A stretch of 64,000 nt of DNA from Candidatus Rokuibacteriota bacterium (GTDB lineage: Bacteria > Methylomirabilota > Methylomirabilia > Rokubacteriales > CSP1-6), in assembly GCA_003220535.1 (NCBI GenBank), contig QHSU01000054.1, positions 186,001-250,000 on the forward strand, in the 5' to 3' direction. This document shows, in pieces, positions 53,279 to 62,282 of this stretch. The stretch's first letter is position 1. Every line of letters begins with the position of its first letter. The notes under the pieces were generated by a model. The model was given only the letters and a program-made list of their open reading frames with translations. It did not search any database and had not been told where the DNA came from. The translations under genes were made by a program, and so were the position numbers.

Positions 53279-53353
53279 ATGCTCTATCCGCCGCTGAACC
53301 GGCAGTATCGCGTGATCGAGGACTTCGCCGAGAAGGTCATGGCGCGGCTGTAA
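53279..53353 (+). pseudogene. 24-codon fragment before the MetE-like gene
   Basis: MLYPPLNRQYRVIEDFAE and KVMARL then TAA. It looks like the conserved C-terminal end of a larger enzyme that I cannot name. It is in a different frame from the fragment before it. Confidence 0.3.
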
Positions 53354-53365
53354 GGAGGGCTCACG

Positions 53366-54505
53366 ATGAAGCTCAGCACCGAACGCATCTTGACCACGCA
53401 CACGGGGAGCCTGCCCAGGGCGCGCGACCTGACGTCGACGCTCGAGGCGCTGGACGCCGGCAGCGCGCCGGACGCCGCGGCGTTCGAGGCGCGCGTGCGA
53501 GCCGCCGTCGCCGACGTCGTCCAGCAACAGATCGACGCGGGCGTGGACATCGTCAACGACGGCGAGCAGGGGAAGGTCGGCTACTCCACTTACGTGCGCC
53601 ATCGCCTCACCGGGTTCGGAGGACAGGCTGCGGTCCCCGTGCGGGCGGATTGGGCCGACTTCCCCGAGGCGGCCGCGCGGTCCGAACGACGCTCGACGAT
53701 CTCGCGCCCGTCGTGCAACGGGCCGATCGACTGGAAGGACAGGACGGCGGTGCAGAAGGACGCCGCCAACCTGAGCGCGGCCCTGGCCGGTGTCAAGGCG
53801 GTCGACTCGTTCATGACGGCCGCCTCGCCAGGCGTGATCGCGCACTTCCTGAAGAACGAGCATTACCCGACCCGCGAGGCCTATCTGGCGCGACTGGTCG
53901 ACATCATGAAGGAGGAGTACGACGCGATCCATCGGGCCGGGTTCGTGCTCCAGGTCGACTGTCCCGACCTGGCGATGGGGCGGCATCTGGCCTTCCCGGA
54001 CCTCTCCACGGCGGAGTTCTTGAAGATCGCCGAGGCCAACGTCGAGGCGCTCAACCACGCGCTGCGCGACATCCCGGCCGACCGGATCCGCCTTCATCTG
54101 TGCTGGGGCAACTACGAGGGGCCGCACCACCGGGACATCCCGCTGCGACTGCTCCTGCCGATCGCGCTGAAGGCCCGGCCCCAGGCGCTGTCCTTCGAGG
54201 GCGCCAATCCGCGTCACGAGCACGAATGGGTGGTGTTCCGCGAGCTACGCCTGCCGGCGGATCGGGTGATCATCCCCGGCGTCCTGGACTCGACGACCAA
54301 CTTCATCGAGCACCCGGAGCTGGTCGCCCAGCGCCTCGTCCGCTACGCGGAGGTCGTCGGGCGCGAGCGCGTGATCGCGGGCACCGATTGCGGATTCGCG
54401 ACCTTCGCGCGGTCCGTCAACCAGGTCGAGCCCGAGATCGCGTGGGCCAAGCTCAAGGCGATGGCCGAGGGCGCGCGGCTCGCGTCCGCTCAGCTCTGGC
54501 GCTAG
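53366..54505 (+). CDS. MetE C-terminal-domain-like methyltransferase, paralogue 1
   Basis: 379 residues; taaggaggg precedes the ATG. STERILTTHTGSLPRARDL, DIVNDGEQGK, HLCWGNYEGPHH and AGTDCGFATF are typical of the single-domain relatives of cobalamin-independent methionine synthase; His and Cys in HLC and the Cys in TDC are likely zinc ligands. Such proteins may act on thiols or alkyl-thioethers rather than make methionine. A diverged paralogue lies at 62283. The gene is followed by a ThDP enzyme after 27 bases. Confidence 0.85.
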   Translation: MKLSTERILTTHTGSLPRARDLTSTLEALDAGSAPDAAAFEARVRAAVADVVQQQIDAGVDIVNDGEQGKVGYSTYVRHRLTGFGGQAAVPVRADWADFPEAAARSERRSTISRPSCNGPIDWKDRTAVQKDAANLSAALAGVKAVDSFMTAASPGVIAHFLKNEHYPTREAYLARLVDIMKEEYDAIHRAGFVLQVDCPDLAMGRHLAFPDLSTAEFLKIAEANVEALNHALRDIPADRIRLHLCWGNYEGPHHRDIPLRLLLPIALKARPQALSFEGANPRHEHEWVVFRELRLPADRVIIPGVLDSTTNFIEHPELVAQRLVRYAEVVGRERVIAGTDCGFATFARSVNQVEPEIAWAKLKAMAEGARLASAQLWR

Positions 54506-54532
54506 CGAGACGAAAAAAGACCGGAGGCGCAC

Positions 54533-56278
54533 ATGATCCCCGACGAGATCGACGTTCCCCACGCCGTGGTGCGAGTCCTCGAGGAGGCGGGCATCCAGTT
54601 CGTCTTCGGCATGCCCGGTGGGGACACCGGGCGGATCTTCGACGCGCTCCATGACTCGACGGAGATCCAGACGATCCTCGTCCGCCACGAGCAGGTCGGC
54701 TCGATCATGGCGGAGATGTACGGCCGGCTCACGGGCAAGCCCGGCGTCGTCATGGGCCAGGGCATCTTCCTGGCGTGCAACGCGCTCTTCGGCGCGCTCG
54801 AGGCCGTGAAGGGCGCGTCCCCCATGCTGCTCCTCGGCGACTTCACCGACATGGCGCCCTTCATGCACCACGCGCCCTACCAGTCCGGCACCGGTGAGCA
54901 CGGCAACCACGACCTCCGCAATCTCCTGGCGAGCGCGACCAAGTACACGGCGGCGGTGTACGAGCCGAAGCAAGCCGTCCAGACGATCCAGCTCGCCATC
55001 AAGCACGCCACGACGGGCACGCCTGGGCCCGTGGCGGTCGTCTTCGGGAGCCGATCGCTCGGCGGCACCGTGAAGACCCGGCGGCCGCCCCGTGTCCATG
55101 CGACCGCCCGACACCTGGCGCACGGAGCCGCGCGGCCCGCGGCGACCGACGTGGCGCGGGTCGCCGACCTGCTGCTCGGCTCGTCGAGCCCGGTGATCCT
55201 CGCCGGCAACGGTGTCCACTCGGCCCGGGCCTGGGCCGAGCTCGGCGAGCTGGCCGACCTTCTCGCGATTCCAGTGGCGACGACGGCAACCGGGAAGAGC
55301 GCCCTGGCCGAGGTGCATCCTCAGGCGCTGGGCGTCTTCGGCAACTGGGGCCAGGCGGTGGCCAACGAGGTGGTCTCGACCGCCGACACGGTGCTCGTCG
55401 TGGGGTCGCGCCTGGCGCCGACCGACACGTGCTTCGAGAACCCCGAGCTGCTCGACGCCGACCGCCAGGCGTTCCTCCAGGTCGACGTGGAGCCCCTCAA
55501 CGTCGGCCGCCACTTTCCCGTGGCCGCGGCGATCGTCGCGGACGCGCGCGAGGCGCTCGCGGCGCTGGTCGCCGAGCTCCGGCCGCGGGTCACGTCCGCG
55601 CAGCGCGACACGACACGCCGGCGGGCGGCGCACCTGGCCGAGCTCAAAACCCTGCATCGCTACTTCGCCGAGCCCGAGCAGCGCCTGGACGACGTTCCAC
55701 TGCGGCCCGAGCGCGTGATCACGGAGCTCGCGCGACGGCTGGACGAGCGAGCGCTGGTCACGATGGATGCAGGAGCGAATCGCCTCTATATGACCCACTA
55801 TTTTCAGAGCAGGGGCGCGGGCACCGTCTACCAACCTTCTTCGATCGGCGGCATGGGCTACGCGCTGCCGGCGGCGATGGCGGCCAAGCTGACGGCGCCC
55901 GAGCGTGACTGCGTGGCGGTCTGCGGCGACGGCGGCTTCGCCATGACGATGAACGCCCTGTTTACCGCCGCCCAGTACCGCATCCCCGTCGTGGCGGTCG
56001 TGCTCAACAACAGCGTGCTCGGCTGGGTGAAGGACGGCCAGCGGCGCCGCGGCAATCGGTTCATCGCTTCCGAGCTCGGCCGGAACGATTACGCGCGGAT
56101 CGCGCAGGCCATGGGTTGCATGGGCGTCCGTGTCGAGACGCTGAAGGACCTCGTCGGAGAGCTCGACCGGGTGAAGGGCGCGAAAGAGCCGATCGTGCTC
56201 GACGTGGTCACCACCGAGGACGCGTCGTTCTGGCAAGTCCAGTCGCCGCTGGCGAAGGAAGGACCGGGCGGCGAGTAG
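54533..56278 (+). CDS. Thiamine diphosphate-dependent enzyme, second acetolactate synthase-like
   Basis: 581 residues; cggagg precedes the ATG. The catalytic Glu is in LVRHEQVGSIMAEMYGR, the central domain in PVILAGNGVHSARAWAELGE, and the ThDP-binding GDGGFAMTMNALFTAAQYR to VLNNSV segment in the C-terminal domain. It is clearly different from the enzyme at 35087. Neighbouring MetE-like and ClbS-like genes suggest a small catabolic unit, but the substrate is unknown. Confidence 0.85.
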   Translation: MIPDEIDVPHAVVRVLEEAGIQFVFGMPGGDTGRIFDALHDSTEIQTILVRHEQVGSIMAEMYGRLTGKPGVVMGQGIFLACNALFGALEAVKGASPMLLLGDFTDMAPFMHHAPYQSGTGEHGNHDLRNLLASATKYTAAVYEPKQAVQTIQLAIKHATTGTPGPVAVVFGSRSLGGTVKTRRPPRVHATARHLAHGAARPAATDVARVADLLLGSSSPVILAGNGVHSARAWAELGELADLLAIPVATTATGKSALAEVHPQALGVFGNWGQAVANEVVSTADTVLVVGSRLAPTDTCFENPELLDADRQAFLQVDVEPLNVGRHFPVAAAIVADAREALAALVAELRPRVTSAQRDTTRRRAAHLAELKTLHRYFAEPEQRLDDVPLRPERVITELARRLDERALVTMDAGANRLYMTHYFQSRGAGTVYQPSSIGGMGYALPAAMAAKLTAPERDCVAVCGDGGFAMTMNALFTAAQYRIPVVAVVLNNSVLGWVKDGQRRRGNRFIASELGRNDYARIAQAMGCMGVRVETLKDLVGELDRVKGAKEPIVLDVVTTEDASFWQVQSPLAKEGPGGE

Positions 56279-56281
56279 ACC

Positions 56282-56770
56282 ATGCGGCACACGAAGAAGA
56301 CGGTCGTGGCTCGAACCTGGCGCGAGTTCGCGACACTCGACCGGCTGGTGACACGGCTCTCTCCCGCGGACTGGAAGCGACGGGTCCCGCGGCCGCCGTC
56401 GCGAGATCCATGGACGGTCAAGGACGCGCTCGCCCACATCGTCTACTGGAAGGAGCACAGCGCCCGCGTGTTCCGCGGCGAGCGACGGCTCCCGGAGATG
56501 CGCGGCCTCGACGTGACCCAGATCAACCGCCTCGTCTACCGGCGCTGGCGGCGGCGGCGACCGAGCGAGCTCCTCGCGTGGCATCGCCGCGTCCAGGCCG
56601 ACGTGCTGAAGACCCTCGCGCAGAACCCCGAGGCGTGGTTCGGGCGACGACAACGCTCTCCCCACTGGCCCGCCGATTTCGACGGTCACTCGGCGGAGCA
56701 CCGGATGAAGGATATCGAGGCCGCGCTCGGCGGCGCCGCCGGGCGCCCTACGACTGGCTGGCGCCGGTGA
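56282..56770 (+). CDS. ClbS/DfsB-like four-helix protein
   Basis: 162 residues, ATG 3 bases after the ThDP gene stop. TWREFATLDRLVTRLSPADW, DPWTVKDALAHIVYWKEHSA and a C-terminal GHSAEHRMKDIE give the DinB/ClbS-type bundle with likely metal-binding His residues. ClbS protects from colibactin by a ring-opening hydrolysis; most relatives have unknown roles. It converges with the fused permease, 22 bases apart. Confidence 0.75.
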   Translation: MRHTKKTVVARTWREFATLDRLVTRLSPADWKRRVPRPPSRDPWTVKDALAHIVYWKEHSARVFRGERRLPEMRGLDVTQINRLVYRRWRRRRPSELLAWHRRVQADVLKTLAQNPEAWFGRRQRSPHWPADFDGHSAEHRMKDIEAALGGAAGRPTTGWRR

Positions 56771-56792
56771 GGCGCGCTTCACCCCGCCGTCG

Positions 56793-58511
56793 TCATCCCA
56801 GGTTGCTGCGCAGGCCGAGCAGGCGGGCGACGAGCGCGCCGCCCAGCGAGATGACCATGATGATGCAGGCGACGACCATCGCCTCCTCGAACTTGCGCTG
56901 GGCGATGTAGTCGAGCTGCAGGATCGACAACGGCCGGTTGGCGCTGGTGGCGAGCAGCGCGATGTTGCCGATGTTCCGCGCCGCCCCCACGAACGTGATC
57001 ATGGCGACCGCGACCAGGGTCGGCGCCATCAGCCGCAGCACGATGCGCCGGTAGGTCGCCCACCACGAGGCGCCCGCGACCCGGGAGGCCTCCTCCAGGT
57101 CGCCCCCGAGCTGCATCAGCCCGCTCTTGATGATCTGCACGCCGAGGGGCATGCCGGAGACGAGGCCGGCGATGACCAGCGCCGCCATCGTCCCGTAGAG
57201 CGGGCGCAGGACCCCCACGTCGAGGAAGAGCCACAGCAGCGCCAGCCCGAGGATGATGCCCGGCACGGTGAACGGCAGCCAGGAGATGAGGTCGAGCGCC
57301 CGGCGCCCGACGTAACGCGTCCGCACGACGATGTAGGCGATCAGCGAATGGACGAGTACCGCCGCCACCGCCGTGCTGCCGGCCAGGACGACCGTGTTCC
57401 ACAGCGAGCGCAGGAACAGCTCGTCGGCCAGGACGGTCGTCCAGTTCTTGAGCGTCCACGGATCAGGGATGTTGAAGAAGCCGAAGAGCTTCATGAAGGT
57501 GCCCAGGACCGCGAACACGAGCGGCACGCCCAGCACGATCAGCACCAGGGCGAGCATCAGCGCGAACGCCGGCCAGCGCCAGCGGCCCAGCCGGTGGCGG
57601 CGGCTCTGGAACTGACCCGTGATCGTCGTGTAGCGACGGCCGCGCGTCAGCCACTGTTGCGTGAACACCAGCGGGAGCATCGCGGCCAGGACCAGCACCG
57701 CCAGCGCCGTGGCCGCGTCGTACCGGGGCACGCGCGTGACGAGCAGGTCATAGATCATCGTGCTGAACACGAAGAAGCGGAACGGCACTCCCAGCACCTG
57801 CTCGACCTCGAACGTCTGCAGCGAGACCATCGTGCCGAGCAGAAACACCGACAGGACGACCGGCGCCATCACCGGGATCGTGATCGAGAGGGCCGTCCGC
57901 GTCGTGCCGGCGCCTGCGACCCGCGAGGCCTCCTCGAAGGCGGCGTTCATGTTGCGGAACGCCGGCGTCAACAAGATGACCTTCACCGTCAGCGACCCCG
58001 TGATGACGTGGATCCAGACGATTCCCCAGAACGAGTAGATGTCGAACGGGCCCTTGCCGATCACGGGCAGCTTCGCGAGCCCCGTGTTGATCAGGCCATA
58101 GTCGGGATCGAGCAGCAGGATCCAGCTCAGCGTCACGGTGAGCGTCGGGAGGAAGAACGCCGCCCAGAACGCGAACTCGATCCAGTTGCGACCGGGCAGA
58201 TCCGTGCGCGCGATCAGCCAGGCGATCAGGACCGCCAGCGCCAGCGACACGACCTGCCGGGCCAGCGTGACCTTGAACGTGTTGAGGAGCGCCGCGCGCA
58301 GGAGCGGCTCGGCGAAGGCGGCGCGCCAGCCGTCCAGCCCGTAGCGCGCAGGCTGTCCCGGCGGCGCGACCTGGAAGCTTTCCAGCACCACGAGCAGCAG
58401 AGGGTAGACGACACAGAACGCGACGCCGAGCAGCACGACCGTACAGGCCACCGCCGGCGCCTCGATCCAGGGCGGACGGCGCAGGGAGGCGGTGCCGCCG
58501 GCGCCTAGCAC
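56793..58511 (-). CDS. Fused ABC permease, Fbp (iron/thiamine) type
   Basis: 572 residues from a GTG: two complete permease domains in one chain, with about 12 membrane helices. The coupling loop [17 protein letters not shown] appears in the first half and [18 protein letters not shown] in the second. This matches FbpB/SfuB-like fused permeases for Fe3+, thiamine or similar ligands. The ATPase at 61150 is the likely partner; no binding protein of this system is in the window. Confidence 0.92.
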   Translation of the reverse strand: MLGAGGTASLRRPPWIEAPAVACTVVLLGVAFCVVYPLLLVVLESFQVAPPGQPARYGLDGWRAAFAEPLLRAALLNTFKVTLARQVVSLALAVLIAWLIARTDLPGRNWIEFAFWAAFFLPTLTVTLSWILLLDPDYGLINTGLAKLPVIGKGPFDIYSFWGIVWIHVITGSLTVKVILLTPAFRNMNAAFEEASRVAGAGTTRTALSITIPVMAPVVLSVFLLGTMVSLQTFEVEQVLGVPFRFFVFSTMIYDLLVTRVPRYDAATALAVLVLAAMLPLVFTQQWLTRGRRYTTITGQFQSRRHRLGRWRWPAFALMLALVLIVLGVPLVFAVLGTFMKLFGFFNIPDPWTLKNWTTVLADELFLRSLWNTVVLAGSTAVAAVLVHSLIAYIVVRTRYVGRRALDLISWLPFTVPGIILGLALLWLFLDVGVLRPLYGTMAALVIAGLVSGMPLGVQIIKSGLMQLGGDLEEASRVAGASWWATYRRIVLRLMAPTLVAVAMITFVGAARNIGNIALLATSANRPLSILQLDYIAQRKFEEAMVVACIIMVISLGGALVARLLGLRSNLG

Positions 58512-58578
58512 TGGGCCGCGCCTCGGCCGGCGGGGCCCGGCCTGCGGCGCGCACGAGAGGCGGGCACGCGGCGGCGCC

Positions 58579-59421
58579 TCAGTGCATCACGCCGCCACCG
58601 GTCACGTTGATCGACTGGCCGGTGATGTACTCGGCCGCGTCGCCCGCGAGGAACGCCGCGACCTCGGCCACGTCGCTCGGCCTCGCGATCCGGCCGAGCG
58701 GGGTCGTCGCGGCGGTCTGCTTGATGCGCTCCTCGCGCTGCTTGGGGTCGAAGGTCCCGTCCGCGCGCAGCCCCATGTGGTCCAGGCGCTCGGTGTCGGC
58801 CGCGCTCGGACAGATCGCGTTCACGGTGATCCCGGCCGGCGCCAGCTCCTGCGCCAGCGATTGCGTGAAGCCGATGATCCCGAACTTGGACGCGCAGTAC
58901 GCCGCCCGCCGCGCCCCACCCTTCTTGCCCCATTGCGACGACATGCTGATGATGCGTCCGCGCACGCGCCGCTCGAGCATCGAGCGCACCACGGCCTGCG
59001 AGGTGATGAACGTGCCCTTGAGGTTGGTGTCGAGCACCGTGTCCCACGCCTCTTCGGGCAGCTCGACCACCGGCGTCCGGTCGAGGCTTCCCGGGGCGCC
59101 GGCGTTGTTGACGAGGATGTCGAGGCGCCCGAACTCCTCGAGCGCGCGCGCGACAACCTTCGCCATCTGCTCGGCCGACCGGACGTCGGCGATCGCCGTT
59201 ATCGCCCGGCGCCCTCGCTTGCGAATCTCATCCGCGACCGCGTCGACACCCCCCCAGGCCCCCGGTGGCGTCGCGGCCGAGACCCGCAGCCCGGTCGGGA
59301 TCACGTCGGTCAAGACAAGATCGGCGCCCTCGTCGGCGAACCGCTGCGCGATGGCTCGCCCGAGCCCGTGCTCGCCGCCCGCGCCTGTCACCATCGCTAC
59401 CTTCTGCTCGAGCCGTCCCAT
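58579..59421 (-). CDS. SDR-family NAD(P)-dependent oxidoreductase
   Basis: 280 residues. [17 protein letters not shown] is an unusually long cofactor loop; [14 protein letters not shown], the catalytic YCASK ([12 protein letters not shown]) and [12 protein letters not shown] are all present. It probably oxidises or reduces a hydroxy compound. It lies 12 bases from the DAO-type gene and upstream of the permease in one minus-strand unit. Confidence 0.9.
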   Translation of the reverse strand: MGRLEQKVAMVTGAGGEHGLGRAIAQRFADEGADLVLTDVIPTGLRVSAATPPGAWGGVDAVADEIRKRGRRAITAIADVRSAEQMAKVVARALEEFGRLDILVNNAGAPGSLDRTPVVELPEEAWDTVLDTNLKGTFITSQAVVRSMLERRVRGRIISMSSQWGKKGGARRAAYCASKFGIIGFTQSLAQELAPAGITVNAICPSAADTERLDHMGLRADGTFDPKQREERIKQTAATTPLGRIARPSDVAEVAAFLAGDAAEYITGQSINVTGGGVMH

Positions 59422-59433
59422 GGTCCTGCCTCC

Positions 59434-60558
59434 TCACACGGTGGTCGCCCCCGCGGTCATAAAGCGCTCCGGGCCGAAGGGGGTCAGCATCGAGCTCGGC
59501 ACGCCGCGGACGATCTCGTCGGCCAGCAATCGTCCGAGCAACGGCCCCAGCGTGACCCCGCTGTGTGTCGCGATCACCCAGCCATTGACGAAGCCGGGGA
59601 TCCGCCCGGCGATCGTGTGGCGATCGCCCGGCATCGGCCGCACGCCGATGCGAGCGTCGACGACCTTCACGTGACGCGCCGAGGGGAACACACGGCCCGC
59701 CCGCTCGAGCAGGAGCGCGGCGAGCTCCGAGGGCGGCCGCGGCGCGTCCGCGTTCGCGGCGAGCGTGTCGACGTCCTCGGCGCCGAGCAGGAGACCGCCG
59801 CTCGCGTCGGGACGGAGGTGGATGCCGGGCGAGTGCACCACACGATGGAGCGGCTCCGCCGAGCGGGAGGTGACTACGAGCAGGCCGGGAACACGGCCCA
59901 CCGGGATGACGACGCGCAGGGGCTCGAGGAACGCCTGCGTCGCCGGCCCCACGCAGACCAGGAACGACGTCGCGACCGTCTCGCTCGCGTCGCCGACGAG
60001 CGCTTCGATCCGATCGCCTCGCGCGCGCAGCGAGCGGATGGGCGTCCCGTCCCGGACCTCGGCGCCACGCGCCGAGGCCGCCGCCAGGAGTCGCCCGATC
60101 AACCGCGGCGCATCGAGCCACGCGTCAGCCGCATAGAAGGCGACCTCGTGGACGTGGTCGGGAATCGCCAGGCCGGGCTCGCTCCCCGTCGCTCGCTCTC
60201 GGCTGATCCACTCCGCCGGATAGCCACGGCTCGCGAGCCGGTGGACGCGCTCACGCAGCTCGTGCTCCTCATCGCCGCCAGCGGCCCATTCGAGCGAGCC
60301 GCCGTCGTGGTAGCCGGCGTCGCCCCCGAGCTCACGCGAGAGCTCGCGATGCGCGGTCATGCCGGCGGCGTTCAGGCGATGGTAGACTTCGGGCTCCTTC
60401 CTGACGGCGTTCAGCCAGGCGAACGACGTGCCGCTCGTCCCCGCGCCGGGAGCTCCGGCGTCGAGCGCCAGCACGCGCGCTCCCGCCCACGCGGCCGCGT
60501 AGGCCGCCGACGCGCCCACGATGCCCAGACCGATGACCGCGACGTCGTAGTGCTTCAT
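59434..60558 (-). CDS. DAO-family FAD-dependent amine/amino acid oxidoreductase
   Basis: 374 residues. The dinucleotide motif [20 protein letters not shown] is at residues 8-27, followed by the acidic LALDAG that binds the FAD ribose. [19 protein letters not shown] and [18 protein letters not shown] are the conserved C-terminal block. Relatives oxidise glycine, sarcosine, D-amino acids or hydroxyacids. With the adjacent SDR and ABC genes it suggests uptake and oxidation of an amino compound. Confidence 0.9.
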   Translation of the reverse strand: MKHYDVAVIGLGIVGASAAYAAAWAGARVLALDAGAPGAGTSGTSFAWLNAVRKEPEVYHRLNAAGMTAHRELSRELGGDAGYHDGGSLEWAAGGDEEHELRERVHRLASRGYPAEWISRERATGSEPGLAIPDHVHEVAFYAADAWLDAPRLIGRLLAAASARGAEVRDGTPIRSLRARGDRIEALVGDASETVATSFLVCVGPATQAFLEPLRVVIPVGRVPGLLVVTSRSAEPLHRVVHSPGIHLRPDASGGLLLGAEDVDTLAANADAPRPPSELAALLLERAGRVFPSARHVKVVDARIGVRPMPGDRHTIAGRIPGFVNGWVIATHSGVTLGPLLGRLLADEIVRGVPSSMLTPFGPERFMTAGATTV

Positions 60559-60714
60559 CGTCGACCTCTCTTCATAGTCGCGCCTCCGCCGGCGCGGCGA
60601 TCACTGCCACCCCGCGACGGTCTGCCGGCGCGCACCGCCTCGGCTGGCCTCCTCACGCACCGCGGGCGCATTATAGGATCCCTCGGGACTCCACGACAGA
60701 AAGGAGCGAGCTCT

Positions 60715-61137
60715 ATGGCAATCGTCATCGTCCGGGGCGCGGCGTCGGGATTCGCACAGCAGATCACGGTCGGATCCCATCGTCTCGCGGCCGACGAGCC
60801 TTCGGCGGCCGGCGGAACCGAGAGCGGCCCGACGCCCTACGATTTCCTGCTCGCGGCGCTCGGCGCCTGAATGTCCATGACGATCGCGCTGTACGCGCGA
60901 CGCAAGCAGTGGCCCCTCGAGGACGTGACCGTGCGGCTTCAGCATTCGAAGATCCACGCCGCCGACTGTGCCGAGTGCGAAACCCGGGAGGGTCTGCTCG
61001 ACCAGATCGAGACCGACATCGCGCTGCGCGGCGCGCTGACGGCCGAGCAGCGCGCGCGGCTCCTCGAGATCGCCGAGAAGTGCCCCGTCCACCGCACGCT
61101 GACGTCGGAAATCAGCATCAAGACCCGGCTCGCGTGA
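60715..61137 (+). CDS. OsmC-family peroxidase-like protein with in-frame UGA (candidate selenoprotein)
   Basis: 140 residues if UGA 60868-60870 (codon 52) is read as selenocysteine. ATG 60715 has aaggag about 9 bases upstream. Before the [15 protein letters not shown]; after it: [20 protein letters not shown]. OsmC proteins normally read LAALGACTSMT here, so UGA sits exactly at the first catalytic Cys. The second, Cys123 in [13 protein letters not shown], is intact, and Cys85/Cys88 (DCAEC) are also family features. A hairpin fitting a bacterial SECIS lies at 60881-60902. OsmC-like selenoproteins are known from environmental surveys. Alternatives are a nonsense mutation, sequencing error, or a split pair with restart at ATG 60871. 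Confidence 0.7.
60881..60902 (+). promoter_or_regulatory. Candidate bacterial SECIS hairpin
   Basis: tcgcgc (60884-60889) pairs with gcgcga (60895-60900), extended by two outer pairs past a bulged A. The apical loop tgtac begins 19 bases after the UGA and has G at its second place, within the spacing and loop rules described for bacterial SECIS elements. Confidence 0.55.
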
Positions 61138-61149
61138 CCGTCGGGCCTC

Positions 61150-62262
61150 TCAGGCCGGCCACACGCTCACGACCTCCGGCGGAAGGCGGAGCTGCAGGCG
61201 CTGCCCTTCGCGCCACTCGCGCGCGCGGGGCAGGAGCAGCAGGATGCGTTGCTCGCCGCCCAGCGCCACCCGCGCCTCGTACCGGTCGCCCACGAACAGC
61301 AGGGCCTCGATCACGCCGGCCAGCGTGTTGCGGGCGGGCAGCGGCCCCTCGTTCAGCGTGACTTCGATGTCTTCCGGTCGGACGGCGACGTGCGCCGGCA
61401 GGCCCGGCGTGAAAGCCACGCCGGCCGCCGCGCGGCCGGCCAGCGTATGGCCGGCGAGGGCGCCGTCCATGGTCACCGCGACGCTCTGGATCTCGGCGCG
61501 ATCGACGCGCCCCCTCAAGATCACGGTCTGTCCGAGGAAGTCGCGCACGAACGCGGAGCCCGGCTGCTCGTAGAGGCTCCGAGGCGAACCGACCTGCTCG
61601 GCGCGCCCATGATGCATCACGGCGATCCGGTCGGACAGGCTGAGCGCCTCGATCTGGTCGTGGGTGACGAACAGGATCGTGATGCCCAGTCGGCGTTGGA
61701 GGAGCTTCAGCTCGACCCGCATCTGCTCGCGCAGCTTCGCGTCGAGGTTGCTGAACGGCTCGTCGAGCAGGAGCAGGTCCGGCTCGTACACGAGCGCCCG
61801 ACAGAGCGCCAGACGCTGCATCTGGCCGCCGCTCAGCAACGTGGCCGACCGCCGCTCCAGGCCCCCGAGCCCCACGAGGTCGAGCACCTGGGTGACCCGA
61901 TCGCGGATCGTGCGGCGCTTCACGCCGCGCAGCCTGAGCGGGTAGGCGACGTTCTCGAACACGTTCATGTGCGGCCAGATCGCGTAGGACTGGAACACCA
62001 TCCCGAGGTTGCGCTTGTGCGGCGGGACGAAGAGTCGCCGCGAGGCCGACGCGACCGGGCGGCCGCGCAGGGTGATCTCGCCGGCGTCGAGGTCTTCCAG
62101 GCCGGCGACGAGGCGCAGGGTCGTGGTCTTGCCGCAGCCGCTCGGCCCCAGCAGCGTGAACACCTCCCCGCGGCCCACCTCGAGCGAGGCGCGGTCGACC
62201 GCTTGGACGGCGCCGAACGACTTGCTCACGCCGTCCAGCCGAAGGACCGTCTCGGCGCCCAT
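61150..62262 (-). CDS. ABC transporter ATP-binding protein, FbpC/PotA type
   Basis: 370 residues from ATG 62262. Walker A GPSGCGKTT, Q-loop MVFQSYAIWPHMNV, signature LSGGQMQR, Walker B LLLDEPFSNLD and the VTHDQ His are complete. The C-terminal 130 residues form a TOBE-type regulatory domain (VAVRPEDIEVTLNEG). It is probably the ATPase for the fused permease at 56793, although the OsmC, DAO and SDR genes lie between them. It starts 20 bases after the MetE-like paralogue 2. Confidence 0.92.
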   Translation of the reverse strand: MGAETVLRLDGVSKSFGAVQAVDRASLEVGRGEVFTLLGPSGCGKTTTLRLVAGLEDLDAGEITLRGRPVASASRRLFVPPHKRNLGMVFQSYAIWPHMNVFENVAYPLRLRGVKRRTIRDRVTQVLDLVGLGGLERRSATLLSGGQMQRLALCRALVYEPDLLLLDEPFSNLDAKLREQMRVELKLLQRRLGITILFVTHDQIEALSLSDRIAVMHHGRAEQVGSPRSLYEQPGSAFVRDFLGQTVILRGRVDRAEIQSVAVTMDGALAGHTLAGRAAAGVAFTPGLPAHVAVRPEDIEVTLNEGPLPARNTLAGVIEALLFVGDRYEARVALGGEQRILLLLPRAREWREGQRLQLRLPPEVVSVWPA

Positions 62263-62282
62263 GGGTCCGGGAGCCTGGCCGC

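Noticed and set aside
54245..56782. 845-codon open frame on the minus strand opposite the MetE-like and ThDP genes
   Set aside because: Composition rich in Arg, His, Val and Gly with no motif; opposite two genes with clear catalytic signatures.
60871..61137. ORF starting at ATG right after the UGA taken as a separate gene
   Set aside because: It is the second part of one OsmC fold in the same frame, has no ribosome site of its own, and would lack the first half of the barrel. Kept only as an alternative (restart) to UGA read-through.
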